DNA of 64,000 bases, taken from contig SZPG01000004.1 of NCBI GenBank assembly GCA_030263595.1, positions 35,260 to 99,259 on the forward strand, given 5' to 3'. Below the pieces are notes generated by a model. The model was not told where the DNA came from, made no database searches, and saw only the letters and a list, made by a program, of their open reading frames with translations. Position 1 is the stretch's first letter. Each line of letters begins with the position of its first letter. Source of the DNA: Chloroflexi bacterium CFX6 (lineage in GTDB: Bacteria; Chloroflexota; Anaerolineae; Anaerolineales; Villigracilaceae). The position numbers and the translations under genes were made by a program. Below, piece by piece: positions 32,719 through 40,862 of the stretch.

Positions 32719-33882
32719 TTACCTTTCTTTCTTCATCAACCTTTCAAACAAGATTTCATATTCCCGGGCGATGGAATCGGGATCGTAGGACTTCCTGATC
32801 GCTTCGATATCGCCCTTGAACTTTTTCGGTTCATTCAGGACCTCGAGAATGGATTCCGCCAAATGAGCCGAATCGCCAATTTTGGCGACGCGTCCCATCC
32901 CGTGCATCATCACCGGCTGCCGCACCCCCGGCAACGCGGATGCGACGCACGGAACGCCGTTCATCATCGCTTCGATCTGCACGAGGCCGAACGCCTCGGT
33001 GGAGTTGAGCGAGGGGACGGTCAACACGTCGAGGTTGGGATAGACCGCCGACAATTCGACAGGCGAGAGATTGCCGAGGAACGTCCAGTGACCGGTTTCC
33101 TCGTATTCGCGGATTCTCGGGTACAGACGGTCGAAGTATGCCTGCTCTCCCATCACGTTCAAATGCTGACCGGCATATAAAACCTGCGCGTTCGGATATT
33201 GTTTCAGGATGACCGGCAGGGCGTCCAGCAGGACTTCCACGCCTTTTTCGGAGGCGAAGCGGGTGACCATGCCGATGACAGGACGACGCTCCCTGACGTG
33301 ATGTTCCTTCGCGAACGCCTCGACCGCGCCGGGGGGTGGATCCGGCATTTCGACGGGAGGCAGGATCGGGGTCAGTTTGGAGGCGTAGCGTGAGAGGTAG
33401 GGGGAGTGGTCGGCGTAGTCCTGTGTGTAGGTCACAATATGATTCGCGAACATCCCCGCCATGTTGTTTTGAAAATCCACCACGGTGTTGACGAAGCGGT
33501 TGAAGGGTCCGGTGGGGAGTTGCAGGTCGCAGTGATAGGTGAGAACGGCGGGCTTGCCGAAGAGACGTCCGCGCAAGGCAACGCCGGGCGCGTCGAATTG
33601 CGGCAGGTGCATCTGTACAACGTCGTGCTGCCAGACAAGTTTCGTCGCCACAAAACCGAACGTGGGGGCGATGACGCCTTTGCTGATGCGAAACAGGACC
33701 GGCACGCGGACGACCTTGACGCCGTCCATCATCTCTTCGCGCGGCAGGGATGGATCGTATTGTGTGGTCATCACCGTGACTTGATGTCTGCGTCTGGCGA
33801 AGGCTTTGGCGAGACGCTCCGCATAAATGGTAAGACCCGAGGTATGCGGGCGGTAATATGTGAGCACGGTCAGGATTTTCAT
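32719..33882 (-). CDS. GT4-family glycosyltransferase
   Basis: A 387-residue cytosolic GT-B enzyme. The N-terminus MKILTVLTYYRPHTSGLTIY has the GG-like donor loop of GT4 enzymes. The C-terminal half contains GMVTRFASEKGVEVLLDAL and the nucleotide-sugar EX7E motif region (EAFGLVQIEAM, with Glu-x7-Glu-like spacing). It probably transfers a hexose to a lipid or polysaccharide acceptor. The start at 33882 follows a TATAAT only 10 nt away. Confidence 0.88.
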   Translation of the reverse strand: MKILTVLTYYRPHTSGLTIYAERLAKAFARRRHQVTVMTTQYDPSLPREEMMDGVKVVRVPVLFRISKGVIAPTFGFVATKLVWQHDVVQMHLPQFDAPGVALRGRLFGKPAVLTYHCDLQLPTGPFNRFVNTVVDFQNNMAGMFANHIVTYTQDYADHSPYLSRYASKLTPILPPVEMPDPPPGAVEAFAKEHHVRERRPVIGMVTRFASEKGVEVLLDALPVILKQYPNAQVLYAGQHLNVMGEQAYFDRLYPRIREYEETGHWTFLGNLSPVELSAVYPNLDVLTVPSLNSTEAFGLVQIEAMMNGVPCVASALPGVRQPVMMHGMGRVAKIGDSAHLAESILEVLNEPKKFKGDIEAIRKSYDPDSIAREYEILFERLMKKER

Positions 33883-33892
33883 GGGCGGGGGG

Positions 33893-33898
33893 ATTATA
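33893..33898 (-). promoter_or_regulatory. Possible -10 box of the GT4 gene
   Basis: A perfect TATAAT on the minus strand ends 10 nt before the ATG. The spacer is C-rich without a Shine-Dalgarno, so a near-leaderless transcript is implied. No clear -35 box was seen. Confidence 0.4.
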
Positions 33899-34028
33899 TC
33901 CGAACCGAAGAGGGAATGTGGGTCCGTATGACAGAGCGGCTTTTCAAGGATAAAATACATCGGTTTCTAAGCCATTCCGATGACTTGTCGTTTCGAAACC
34001 GCGCCAGCGGCTGACGTCGTGCCCGTAG

Positions 34029-34083
34029 GGTAGAAATCTTCTTCCCCGTCGGACAAGATTTCTCGCTCCGCTCGAATGACAAT
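34029..34083. repeat. Intergenic inverted repeat (AAGATTTCTCGCTCCGCTCG type)
   Basis: AGAAATCTT (34032-34040) and AAGATTTCT (34055-34063) form 9-base perfect arms around 14 bases, followed by CGCTCCGCTCGAATGAC. This is a dispersed hairpin element of the same general kind as 27775 and 39044. Confidence 0.65.
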
Positions 34084-34106
34084 TAAAACAACCGCCGAGG
34101 TCATTC

Positions 34107-34520
34107 ATGCAAAGGAAATCGCTATTCTTCAATTGGATCGTTATCACACTAAAAGAATCCGCCTGGGCGCCGTTGAGCGTGTTCGGGTTTTATCTGTTCG
34201 GGCTGGCATTCCGTCTCTATGACTTGTATCCCATCCTGGATGTTCCCACGCATTTCATGGGCGGCGTGACGATCACGTATTTTTATCGTTCCCTCATCCG
34301 CAACTCGCAAGGAATCGTTGGGGATATTCCGCTCCCCATCCAGATCATTTTCGCCTTCACCTGCACAGGGACCACGGCGGTCTTTTGGGAATTCTACGAA
34401 AACTTCGCGGACCGCTTCCTCGGCACTCACATGGTGCGCGGATTGGAAGACACGATCATGGATTTTGTTTTGGGGATTTCGGGGGCGCTGGTGTTGAGTT
34501 TGGTGTATAGGAAGCGATGA
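34107..34520 (+). CDS. Polytopic membrane protein, YjdF/DUF2238-like
   Basis: A 137-residue protein with four hydrophobic segments. Conserved-looking polar residues lie near membrane borders: PTHFMGG, FWEFYENFADRF and GLEDTIMDFVLGISGAL. This pattern of His, Glu and Asp resembles DUF2238/VanZ-like families, whose function is unknown. The last 24 codons are duplicated at 35870-35943 on the far side of the adjacent glycosyltransferase gene. Confidence 0.6.
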   Translation: MQRKSLFFNWIVITLKESAWAPLSVFGFYLFGLAFRLYDLYPILDVPTHFMGGVTITYFYRSLIRNSQGIVGDIPLPIQIIFAFTCTGTTAVFWEFYENFADRFLGTHMVRGLEDTIMDFVLGISGALVLSLVYRKR

Positions 34521-34522
34521 TT

Positions 34523-35803
34523 CTATCCCTGTAAGTCTTTGGAATCTCCAAAACGCCCGATAATTTTCACAGCCTGTGCAACTCCATCCTCCGCGCGGAT
34601 GCGTTCTCCAAGAGCAGATGCCTTCTCCCTCATCTCCGTATCTGTGACGGCGCGTTGGATCGCTTCCGCGAGGTTCCTGGCCGTCAGGCGTCGGCGAGGA
34701 ATGGGTCTGGGGCCCACCCCCAGGTCATATACCCTCCGCCCCCAAAAGGGCTGGTCGCCAAAAAATGGGGTGATGATGGACGGAACCCCGGCCCGCAGCG
34801 CTGCGCCGGTCGTCCCTGCGCCGCCATGATGGACAATTGCAGCCATTCGTGGAAACAGCCAGAAATGAGGAATCGAGCCGATCATGAACACGGTCTCCGG
34901 CAAATTCTCCTTTTTCAGCCCACCCCATCCAGATGATAAAACTCCACGCACGCCGGCGAGGTCCAACGCCTGCAATACCAGATTCGCGGTTTCCTCCGGG
35001 TTACGGCTGAGCATGCTGCCAAAGCCCACATAGACCGGCGGCGGACCTGCCCGCAGGAAATCCATCAGGTCGCGCGGCGGTTCCCACCCAGAGGAAGGCT
35101 CCAGAAACCAGTACCCGGTGATGTGAATATGCTCCCCCCAATCGGCGGGAGGCGGGATCACGTGCGGACTGTACCCATAGAGGATCGGCCGCGCTTCCCG
35201 TTGCAAGGATGCGAAGGGTCCCAGAAACGGGGCAGGCTTCATCCCCAGGACCTTGGAGCGTGCTTTGTTGTCGGCTGAACGCAGCATCTGCCACATCATC
35301 TGCTGTGCCAGACGGTGCGACATTCCATTTGCCCATGTGGTCATGCGTGATTGGGGAATCTGCGGCGTCAGGACACTCGGGAATTCGCGGGTTGGCGTGA
35401 ACGGCATCAGGTGAGCCTGGAGAAACGGGATGCCCAGTTTTTCCGCAAGGGGCAGCCCCGTGGAGAGACCGGCGAACCCCGCGAGAATCAGATCGGAGCC
35501 GTCGCATGCCGCCAGACCGTTTGCGGCAGACTGGAGAGCGAGCTGCTGCGCACCCTGTCCCGTCACGGACAGGATCTTCAGGAGATTGCCCTGCTCGAGG
35601 ATCTCCTGTATCTGTCCCTGCGCCATTGCTTTCACCCCGCCGCCCATGTCAAAGAACTCCAGACCATGCTCTGTGATCAGGTCCTGGTAATCCTTGTTGG
35701 CAAGGACGCGGACCGTGTGCCTGGCCTGCTTCAACCCCTTCCCCAATGCCACGTAGGGCTGAACGTCACCGCGGCTGCCGCCTGCGATCATGGTTATCTG
35801 CAT
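34523..35803 (-). CDS. UGT-type glycosyltransferase (GT1/GT28-like, sterol or macrolide glucosyltransferase family)
   Basis: A 426-residue GT-B enzyme. The N-terminus GGSRGDVQPYVALGKGL is the signature of the sterol 3-beta-glucosyltransferase/rhamnosyltransferase group. The C-terminal donor domain has VYVGFGSML and the UGT signature HHGGAGTTGAALRAGVP followed by FFGDQPFWG. It probably glycosylates a small lipophilic acceptor. It lies convergent with the upstream plus-strand membrane gene with a 2-nt gap, flanked by a duplicated gene end. Confidence 0.88.
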   Translation of the reverse strand: MQITMIAGGSRGDVQPYVALGKGLKQARHTVRVLANKDYQDLITEHGLEFFDMGGGVKAMAQGQIQEILEQGNLLKILSVTGQGAQQLALQSAANGLAACDGSDLILAGFAGLSTGLPLAEKLGIPFLQAHLMPFTPTREFPSVLTPQIPQSRMTTWANGMSHRLAQQMMWQMLRSADNKARSKVLGMKPAPFLGPFASLQREARPILYGYSPHVIPPPADWGEHIHITGYWFLEPSSGWEPPRDLMDFLRAGPPPVYVGFGSMLSRNPEETANLVLQALDLAGVRGVLSSGWGGLKKENLPETVFMIGSIPHFWLFPRMAAIVHHGGAGTTGAALRAGVPSIITPFFGDQPFWGRRVYDLGVGPRPIPRRRLTARNLAEAIQRAVTDTEMREKASALGERIRAEDGVAQAVKIIGRFGDSKDLQG

Positions 35804-35869
35804 AACAAATGCCTCTTCTTCGAAATGGCTGTATTACGATCGAATCGTTCTGCCACCCAAACCAGACAA

Positions 35870-35943
35870 GAGGATATGATCGTGGATTTCATTCTGGGGA
35901 TTTCAGGGGCGCTGGTGTTGAGTTTGTTCTACAAGAGGAGACG
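35870..35943 (+). pseudogene. Remnant of the 3' end of the DUF2238-like gene
   Basis: The sequence reads EDMIVDFILGISGALVLSL then FYKRRR, nearly identical to the C-terminus of the protein at 34107-34520 (EDTIMDFVLGISGALVLSL then VYRKR). The frame then runs on without a stop at the equivalent place and there is no matching upstream part. It looks like a leftover of a duplication or of a recombination that brought in the glycosyltransferase gene between the copies. The rest of 35804-36041 shows no gene. Confidence 0.75.
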
Positions 35944-36041
35944 ATTATACTTATCTCAGATCTTGATCCCGTACCATGTTATACATCTTGTCAAAGATTG
36001 CCAAGATTTCCGGGTCATCCCCTATTTCCGATAAATAGCCG

Positions 36042-36716
36042 TCAAGAGCCGCGCATAATGTTTTTGCCTGGCACATAAATCGGGCCGTATCTTTTCCTTG
36101 GATTGAAATAGTATAAGATCGGCAAAAGTTGGTTTGTGGATTGAATCTGATACCGAACAGCTAATCCCGCCCATGTTTTTAGGAACTTACGATTTATGTC
36201 AACAAACTTTCCTGTATCATGGTCATCGTTATACTTAAGTTCAGTGTAAACAATCAAACCGTCACTGGTTTGAAACAATCCGTCAACATCCTTTGTAATA
36301 CCCTGCCTTTGCTCATCAGTCGCTCTACTTTCGATTGCCAATATCTCCCTCAGTAAACCGTCGAAAAGATCTGTACAATCATCGGGACTGTTGGGCAACT
36401 GTCTGTTGGTAATGTAAGTGTCAATCAGCGCGTCGGTTTGATGAGTGAAGAAAAGTTTGATTTTCTTTCCAGATTCCTTCAAGACATTCACACCAGCATC
36501 AATTTCAACAATATTTCTCATCAAATGCTCTATGAAATTACCAAACTTAATGTTGAGTCCTTGCAAAATTCCCCCGATGATGCGGTATCGTATTGGCACG
36601 AAATGAACTTTTGTTTCGTGCTTACGAACCATTTTGCGGATATTTTTCGCAGATATACTGCCCTCCAACATTTGGAGGACAGTTTTGTTTATGATTTCCT
36701 TAACCTGGCTGCTCAT
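36042..36716 (-). CDS. Type II restriction endonuclease, PD-(D/E)xK fold (HinfI/TdeIII-like)
   Basis: A 224-residue protein following, and overlapping by 17 nt, a GANTC-type methylase gene. The nuclease core is visible at about residues 158-185: KDVDGLF supplies the metal-binding Asp and YTELKYNDDHDTGKF the Glu-x-Lys. The segment VHFVPIRYRIIGGILQGLNIKFGNF recalls TdeIII/HinfI-like enzymes from memory. By pairing with the methylase, cleavage at GANTC is the best guess. The gene is AT-rich compared with its surroundings, in keeping with horizontal transfer. Confidence 0.75.
   Translation of the reverse strand: MSSQVKEIINKTVLQMLEGSISAKNIRKMVRKHETKVHFVPIRYRIIGGILQGLNIKFGNFIEHLMRNIVEIDAGVNVLKESGKKIKLFFTHQTDALIDTYITNRQLPNSPDDCTDLFDGLLREILAIESRATDEQRQGITKDVDGLFQTSDGLIVYTELKYNDDHDTGKFVDINRKFLKTWAGLAVRYQIQSTNQLLPILYYFNPRKRYGPIYVPGKNIMRGS
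36658..36682. other. Hairpin within the first codons of the restriction endonuclease gene
   Basis: CCTCCAA and TTGGAGG (7-base perfect arms, 3-nt loop) are extended by CTG/CAG after one mismatch. It lies about 35 nt inside the nuclease coding region and could slow translation or transcription of the nuclease. Chance is possible. Confidence 0.35.
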
Positions 36717-37809
36717 CGTAAAGACCCTTTTCAATTCTATATTTCTCGCGGACTTCGCCAAGGCTAATCAGGCCGCCATTTTCCTGTAAATACCAATGTT
36801 CCCAGCCGTTGCAAGGGGATCCCTTCATGTAATGGCTTCCTGCTTTGTGGATACTTCCCTCAAAACCATCAGCCGTGCGAAGTTGAGCATCGGGTTTAAT
36901 AGTGGCGAACCGAGATTTGTCTTTTGAGAAAAACAATTTTTGTCCCGGTTGCAGAAAACCATTCTCAACGAGTACCGAAAACTCCACCTTCGGCGCGGAT
37001 TTGCTTTTGCTCTTTACATCGAAAGTCTGTGAGTCAAACATTTCTGGTTGAATGGCGTCAATTCTCCTTTGTGCCACTTTTATATACTTTTCTTCTCTCT
37101 CAATGCCAATCCATTGTCGGTGAAGTCGTTTTGCGACAGCACCTGTTGTACCGCTACCGAAAAATGGATCGAGAACGACATCGCCAGGATTACTTGATGC
37201 AAGGATAACTCGATAAAGCAAAGCCTCAGGTTTTTGGGTTGAATGTGCTTTATCGCCATTTTCATTCTTGACTCGTTCTGAACCAGTTGCCAACGAAAGC
37301 AACCACCAATCAGAACGCATTTGTTTTTCTTCATTCAAGCCTTTCATGGCATGATGGTTAAAAGTATATTTCGCGCCCTTACCCGAACTTGCCCAAATTA
37401 GCGTTTCATGAGCATTAGTAAACCTCACGCCTCTAAAATTCGGCATCGGATTTGTTTTGACCCAAATCACATCGTTCAGAAACCAAAAGCCCAAATCCTG
37501 CATAATTGTCCCAACCCTAAAGATATTGTGATATGAACCAATCACCCAAATTGTTCCAGTGGGTTTTAATACTCTTTTACAAGCAGCAAGCCAATTGCGG
37601 GAAAATTCATCGTAGGCTTCAAAGGAAGCGAATTGGTCCCATTGATCGTCAACAGCATCAACCAACGTCATGTTTGGACGATGCAACTCATTTTGCAGTT
37701 GTAAGTTATACGGCGGGTCAGCGAAAATAAGGTCAATGGATTTTTCAGGCAATGCGTTTAGATTTTCAACACAATCACCTTTAAGAATTTGATTAAGAGG
37801 CAATTTCAT
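36700..37809 (-). CDS. Beta-class N6-adenine DNA methyltransferase, CcrM/M.HinfI type (GANTC)
   Basis: A 369-residue enzyme starting MKLPLNQILKGDCV at 37809, with GGAG 8 nt upstream. Motif IV is FADPPYNLQ (near residue 32) and motif I, DPFFGSGTTGAVA, lies after it, the order of beta-class enzymes. VDAVDDQWDQF, WVIGSYHNIFRVG, NPMPNFRGVRF and STQKPEALLYR closely follow CcrM/M.HinfI. A C-terminal RAMA-like domain (GSIHKAGS, NGWEHWYL) is present, as in CcrM. Together with the overlapping nuclease it forms a restriction-modification operon rather than an orphan cell-cycle methylase. Confidence 0.92.
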   Translation of the reverse strand: MKLPLNQILKGDCVENLNALPEKSIDLIFADPPYNLQLQNELHRPNMTLVDAVDDQWDQFASFEAYDEFSRNWLAACKRVLKPTGTIWVIGSYHNIFRVGTIMQDLGFWFLNDVIWVKTNPMPNFRGVRFTNAHETLIWASSGKGAKYTFNHHAMKGLNEEKQMRSDWWLLSLATGSERVKNENGDKAHSTQKPEALLYRVILASSNPGDVVLDPFFGSGTTGAVAKRLHRQWIGIEREEKYIKVAQRRIDAIQPEMFDSQTFDVKSKSKSAPKVEFSVLVENGFLQPGQKLFFSKDKSRFATIKPDAQLRTADGFEGSIHKAGSHYMKGSPCNGWEHWYLQENGGLISLGEVREKYRIEKGLYDEQPG

Positions 37810-38005
37810 GGGCAAATCTCCAATCACAATTATAGCCCGATTGAATAATAATAGACAACTTTCGCCGTCTAAGCAGAATGTATCTCAGTCAAACAAATTC
37901 CTTTTCTCCTTTACCCATTTCGAATAACAATTCAGTACCTACTTCCAAGTTGTTACAATTTTTGTTCCTTTCAAGTTAGGTCAATAGTCCTTCAATAAGA
38001 AGAAA

Positions 38006-39031
38006 CTAAAACAACTCCCGATTCTCCTCCACCCAATTGAACAGCCTCTCGATCCCTTCTTCCAAATCTATCTTCGGTTCCCAGCCGAGTTCGCGTTGGG
38101 CTTTGCGAAAGTCGGCATAGAAGACGCGCTGGTCGCCGGGACGCCAATCGGCGCGGTCAACTTCGATCTTCTTGCCAAGCAGGCGCTCAAGGATGGGACC
38201 GAACTCCGCCCAGACAGCCATCACGTTGCGCGTCCCGCCGCCCATGTTGTAGATCTGTCCCTTTGCGACATCTATCTTTTCGATGGCGGCATCGTAGGCG
38301 TTCAACAAGTCTTCCACGTGCAGCACGTCACGCACCTGTTTGCCGTCGCCGTAGATCGTGATGCGGCGTCCCGTCACCGCCGCGATGGTCATCCACGCCA
38401 GCCAGCCCTGGTCTTCGATGCCGAATTGACGCGGCCCATAAATACAACTCTGGCGAAACACCACAGAACGCAATCCATAGATGCGCGCGTAATCGCGTGT
38501 GTATTGATCGCCTGCGCCTTTGCTATTCCCGTAGGGCGAATGGAAATCAATAGGCTGGGTTTCGGGACAGCCGTGTTCCAAATCCGCGTACAGCCAGCGC
38601 GTGGGTTTCTCGATCAACCTGACATCTTCCATGCCGCCATAGACCTTGTTCGTGGAGGCGTAAATGAAGATCGGGTCGCGTCCCGAAAGCCGCGCGGCTT
38701 CGAGCGCGTTGAACGTGCCCAGGGCGTTCGCTTCGAAGTCCTCCCTCGGGTTTGTTACGGATGTCGTCACCGCGACCTGCCCCGCCAAATGGACGATGAC
38801 GTCCGCATCCTTAGCCGCTTCTGCGATCCGATCAGCGCTTCGCACGTCCCCGACGATGAGCCTGAACGCGTCGTCCCCGAAGTGACTCTTCAGCCAGTCC
38901 ACGTTACGGGGCGCGCCGGCGCGGGACAAGTTGTCGAAGATGGTGACATGCTCATTTCGCTGAATCAGCCTGCGGGCGTAGTTCGAACCGATAAATCCCG
39001 CCCCGCCGGTGATGAGGTAACGTCGAGTCAT
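38006..39031 (-). CDS. NAD-dependent sugar epimerase, RfbE-like (CDP-paratose/tyvelose 2-epimerase family)
   Basis: A 341-residue short-chain dehydrogenase/reductase-type epimerase. The NAD site is TGGAGFIGSNYARRL, the active-site pair is the Ser/Thr of YASTNKVYG and the YGNSKGAGDQY Tyr-x3-Lys. VHLAGQVAVTTSVTNP, IDFHSPYG, QFGIEDQGW and GDGKQVRDVLHVED match Salmonella RfbE as remembered. The true substrate in this organism may be another CDP- or GDP-sugar. It is preceded by a 196-nt AT-rich gap (37810-38005) in which no feature was seen. Confidence 0.82.
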   Translation of the reverse strand: MTRRYLITGGAGFIGSNYARRLIQRNEHVTIFDNLSRAGAPRNVDWLKSHFGDDAFRLIVGDVRSADRIAEAAKDADVIVHLAGQVAVTTSVTNPREDFEANALGTFNALEAARLSGRDPIFIYASTNKVYGGMEDVRLIEKPTRWLYADLEHGCPETQPIDFHSPYGNSKGAGDQYTRDYARIYGLRSVVFRQSCIYGPRQFGIEDQGWLAWMTIAAVTGRRITIYGDGKQVRDVLHVEDLLNAYDAAIEKIDVAKGQIYNMGGGTRNVMAVWAEFGPILERLLGKKIEVDRADWRPGDQRVFYADFRKAQRELGWEPKIDLEEGIERLFNWVEENRELF

Positions 39032-39043
39032 TTGTCTCCTAAA

Positions 39044-39115
39044 ATGTCATTGCGAGCCGAAGGCGAAGCAATCCCCCATCGTGAAGGAGATGCTTCACTT
39101 CGTTCAGCATGACAT
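39044..39115. repeat. Intergenic interspersed repeat (TCATTGCGAGC / GAAGCAATC type)
   Basis: ATGTCAT (39044-39050) and ATGACAT (39109-39115) are terminal inverted arms around GAAGCAATCCCC and GGAGATGCTTC. It belongs to the same family as 27775-27888 and lies between the epimerase and rhomboid genes. Confidence 0.7.
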
Positions 39116-39118
39116 GTC

Positions 39119-39787
39119 CTAGTAATTTCGATAATGTGTCCTTCTCCTCGCAAAGACGAAGGACACGACCAGTCCAAACATAAAGCCGCCGATGTGCGCC
39201 CACCATGCGATGCCGCTCCCGCCGCCGCCTTGAATGGCGAACAACCCTGAATACAACTGCGAGAGAAACCAGAACAACAAATAGATGAACGCGGGGATTT
39301 CGACGACCGTGAAGATGAACAGGATGGGGACGAGACTCGCCACGCGCGAGCGCGGGAAGAGAACGAGATAGGCGCCCAGCACTCCGGCGATCGCGCCGCT
39401 CGCGCCGATCATCGGGACCTGGCTGGTCGGCAGGATGTACGTTTGCAGGAGTCCGGCCGCGGTGCCGCTGAGCAGGTAAAAGACCAGGTATTTGAGGCTT
39501 CCCATGCGCGCTTCCACGTTATCGCCGAAGATATAGAGTACCCACATATTGTTGAGGATGTGGAACCAGCCGCCGTGCAGGAACATGGATGAGTAGATCG
39601 TGTTCCAGGTGTTCGTCGGGTCAGCCAGCAGACGGGCGGGGACCAACCCCCAGGCGGAGAGGAACTGCTGGAGCGCGTCGGGTCCCATTTGCAGTTCGTA
39701 CAGGAAAGCCAGCGCGTTCGCGGCGATCAGGGCGAGGTTGATAAGCGGGAACTTGCGCGAGCGCGCCGTATCGTAAAGCGGGAACAT
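39119..39787 (-). CDS. Rhomboid-family intramembrane serine protease
   Basis: A 222-residue, about six-helix membrane protease. The catalytic Ser is in GASGAIAGVLGAY and the catalytic His in WWAHIGGFMFG. The upstream HGGWFHILNNMWVLYIFG supplies the oxyanion-side His/Asn residues. All active-site features are intact. Substrates are unknown. Confidence 0.93.
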   Translation of the reverse strand: MFPLYDTARSRKFPLINLALIAANALAFLYELQMGPDALQQFLSAWGLVPARLLADPTNTWNTIYSSMFLHGGWFHILNNMWVLYIFGDNVEARMGSLKYLVFYLLSGTAAGLLQTYILPTSQVPMIGASGAIAGVLGAYLVLFPRSRVASLVPILFIFTVVEIPAFIYLLFWFLSQLYSGLFAIQGGGGSGIAWWAHIGGFMFGLVVSFVFARRRTHYRNY

Positions 39788-39790
39788 GAT

Positions 39791-40795
39791 CTATGGATTG
39801 ATCTCTTCGTCCTGTCTGGCGCGCAGGTTCTTCAACTGTTCGTAGATGCCGGAAAGCGTCTGCCCTTCGCGCGCCAGACCGATGCCGCCGATCACTGTGC
39901 TGTTGATGTAGTTATACAAACGAACGCTCAATGCGGTCGCGAACGAAACGGACTCGTTGCCGGTCAGGAGGATCAGCGCGCCGCCAAAAGCGCCTTCCAA
40001 CGTGCCGACCCCTCCCGGCAGAGCAGGGATCGCGTTCCCCAATGCGGCTGCTCCCAATCCGAACATCGCCCAGACGAGGGTCGCCTCGGGGAAGAAGGCG
40101 CGGATGATGAAATAATAGGAGACGACGGCAAGCCCGTAGTTGAGAGCCATCCAAAAGATGAAGCGCAGGAAGAGCCAGCCGTCTGTCAGCACGCTCAACC
40201 CGGCGAAGAAGGACTCGAGGAAGTTGCCGCCCACGCGCTGCAAAACGGGCCAGCGCGCGCTCAACTTGTGGAAAATATCCAACGCCCATTTGTTGCTGCG
40301 GGCAAGGATGTACATGAGGACAAGCCCGATAACGACCACCACGCCGACGATCGTCCCGGCGCGTTCCGCCCCCTCCGCTTTAACCACGAACGGCAGGGAG
40401 GCAAGCAGAACCACGGCCGTAAAACCCAGGTCCACCACGCGCTCGATGACGATGGTGGGCAGGATCTCCATGAACTTCATTTCCGATTTGCGGCTGAGCA
40501 GGAAGGCGCGCCCCAATTCGCCGAGTCGGAACGGCAGGAAGTTGTTCAGGAAGTACCCTTCACCGACCGTCCAGAAGACCGCGCTATACGAGGCGCGGTT
40601 ACGAAGCAGCGTCCGCCAGACCTGCGCGCGGATGGCGATCCAGAGAAAGCCCAGCGCGAACGCAATGCCCAGCATGGCGTAATTCGCGTTGCGGATGGCG
40701 TCCACCATTTCGCCGAAGTCCACGAAATACAAAAAGACGGCGATCAAGCCGATACTGATGATTGCTCCGGGGAGCCAGCGTTTCCAATCTTTCAT
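39791..40795 (-). CDS. Lysylphosphatidylglycerol synthase TM-region/flippase-like membrane protein
   Basis: A 334-residue protein with about eight membrane helices of the UPF0104/LPG_synthase_TM family (also called the flippase-like domain, AglD/MprF N-terminal type). Markers are NNFLPFRLGELGRAFLL, ERVVDLGFTAVVL and PALPGGVGTLEGAF. The start at 40795 gives MKDWKRWLPG. It lies 3 nt before the rhomboid gene, so the two are probably co-transcribed. A role in moving lipid-linked molecules across the membrane is inferred from the family. Confidence 0.88.
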   Translation of the reverse strand: MKDWKRWLPGAIISIGLIAVFLYFVDFGEMVDAIRNANYAMLGIAFALGFLWIAIRAQVWRTLLRNRASYSAVFWTVGEGYFLNNFLPFRLGELGRAFLLSRKSEMKFMEILPTIVIERVVDLGFTAVVLLASLPFVVKAEGAERAGTIVGVVVVIGLVLMYILARSNKWALDIFHKLSARWPVLQRVGGNFLESFFAGLSVLTDGWLFLRFIFWMALNYGLAVVSYYFIIRAFFPEATLVWAMFGLGAAALGNAIPALPGGVGTLEGAFGGALILLTGNESVSFATALSVRLYNYINSTVIGGIGLAREGQTLSGIYEQLKNLRARQDEEINP

Positions 40796-40862
40796 AAATA
40801 ATTTCTCCGTAGGGATGGCCCTTGCGGTCATCCTGGACAGGAGCAAGCCCTGTCCCTACATG

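Noticed and set aside
34523..35803. Glycosyltransferase flanked by duplicated sequence considered as a transposon
   Set aside because: The duplicated 74 bases are a gene end in direct orientation, and there is no transposase or terminal inverted repeat.
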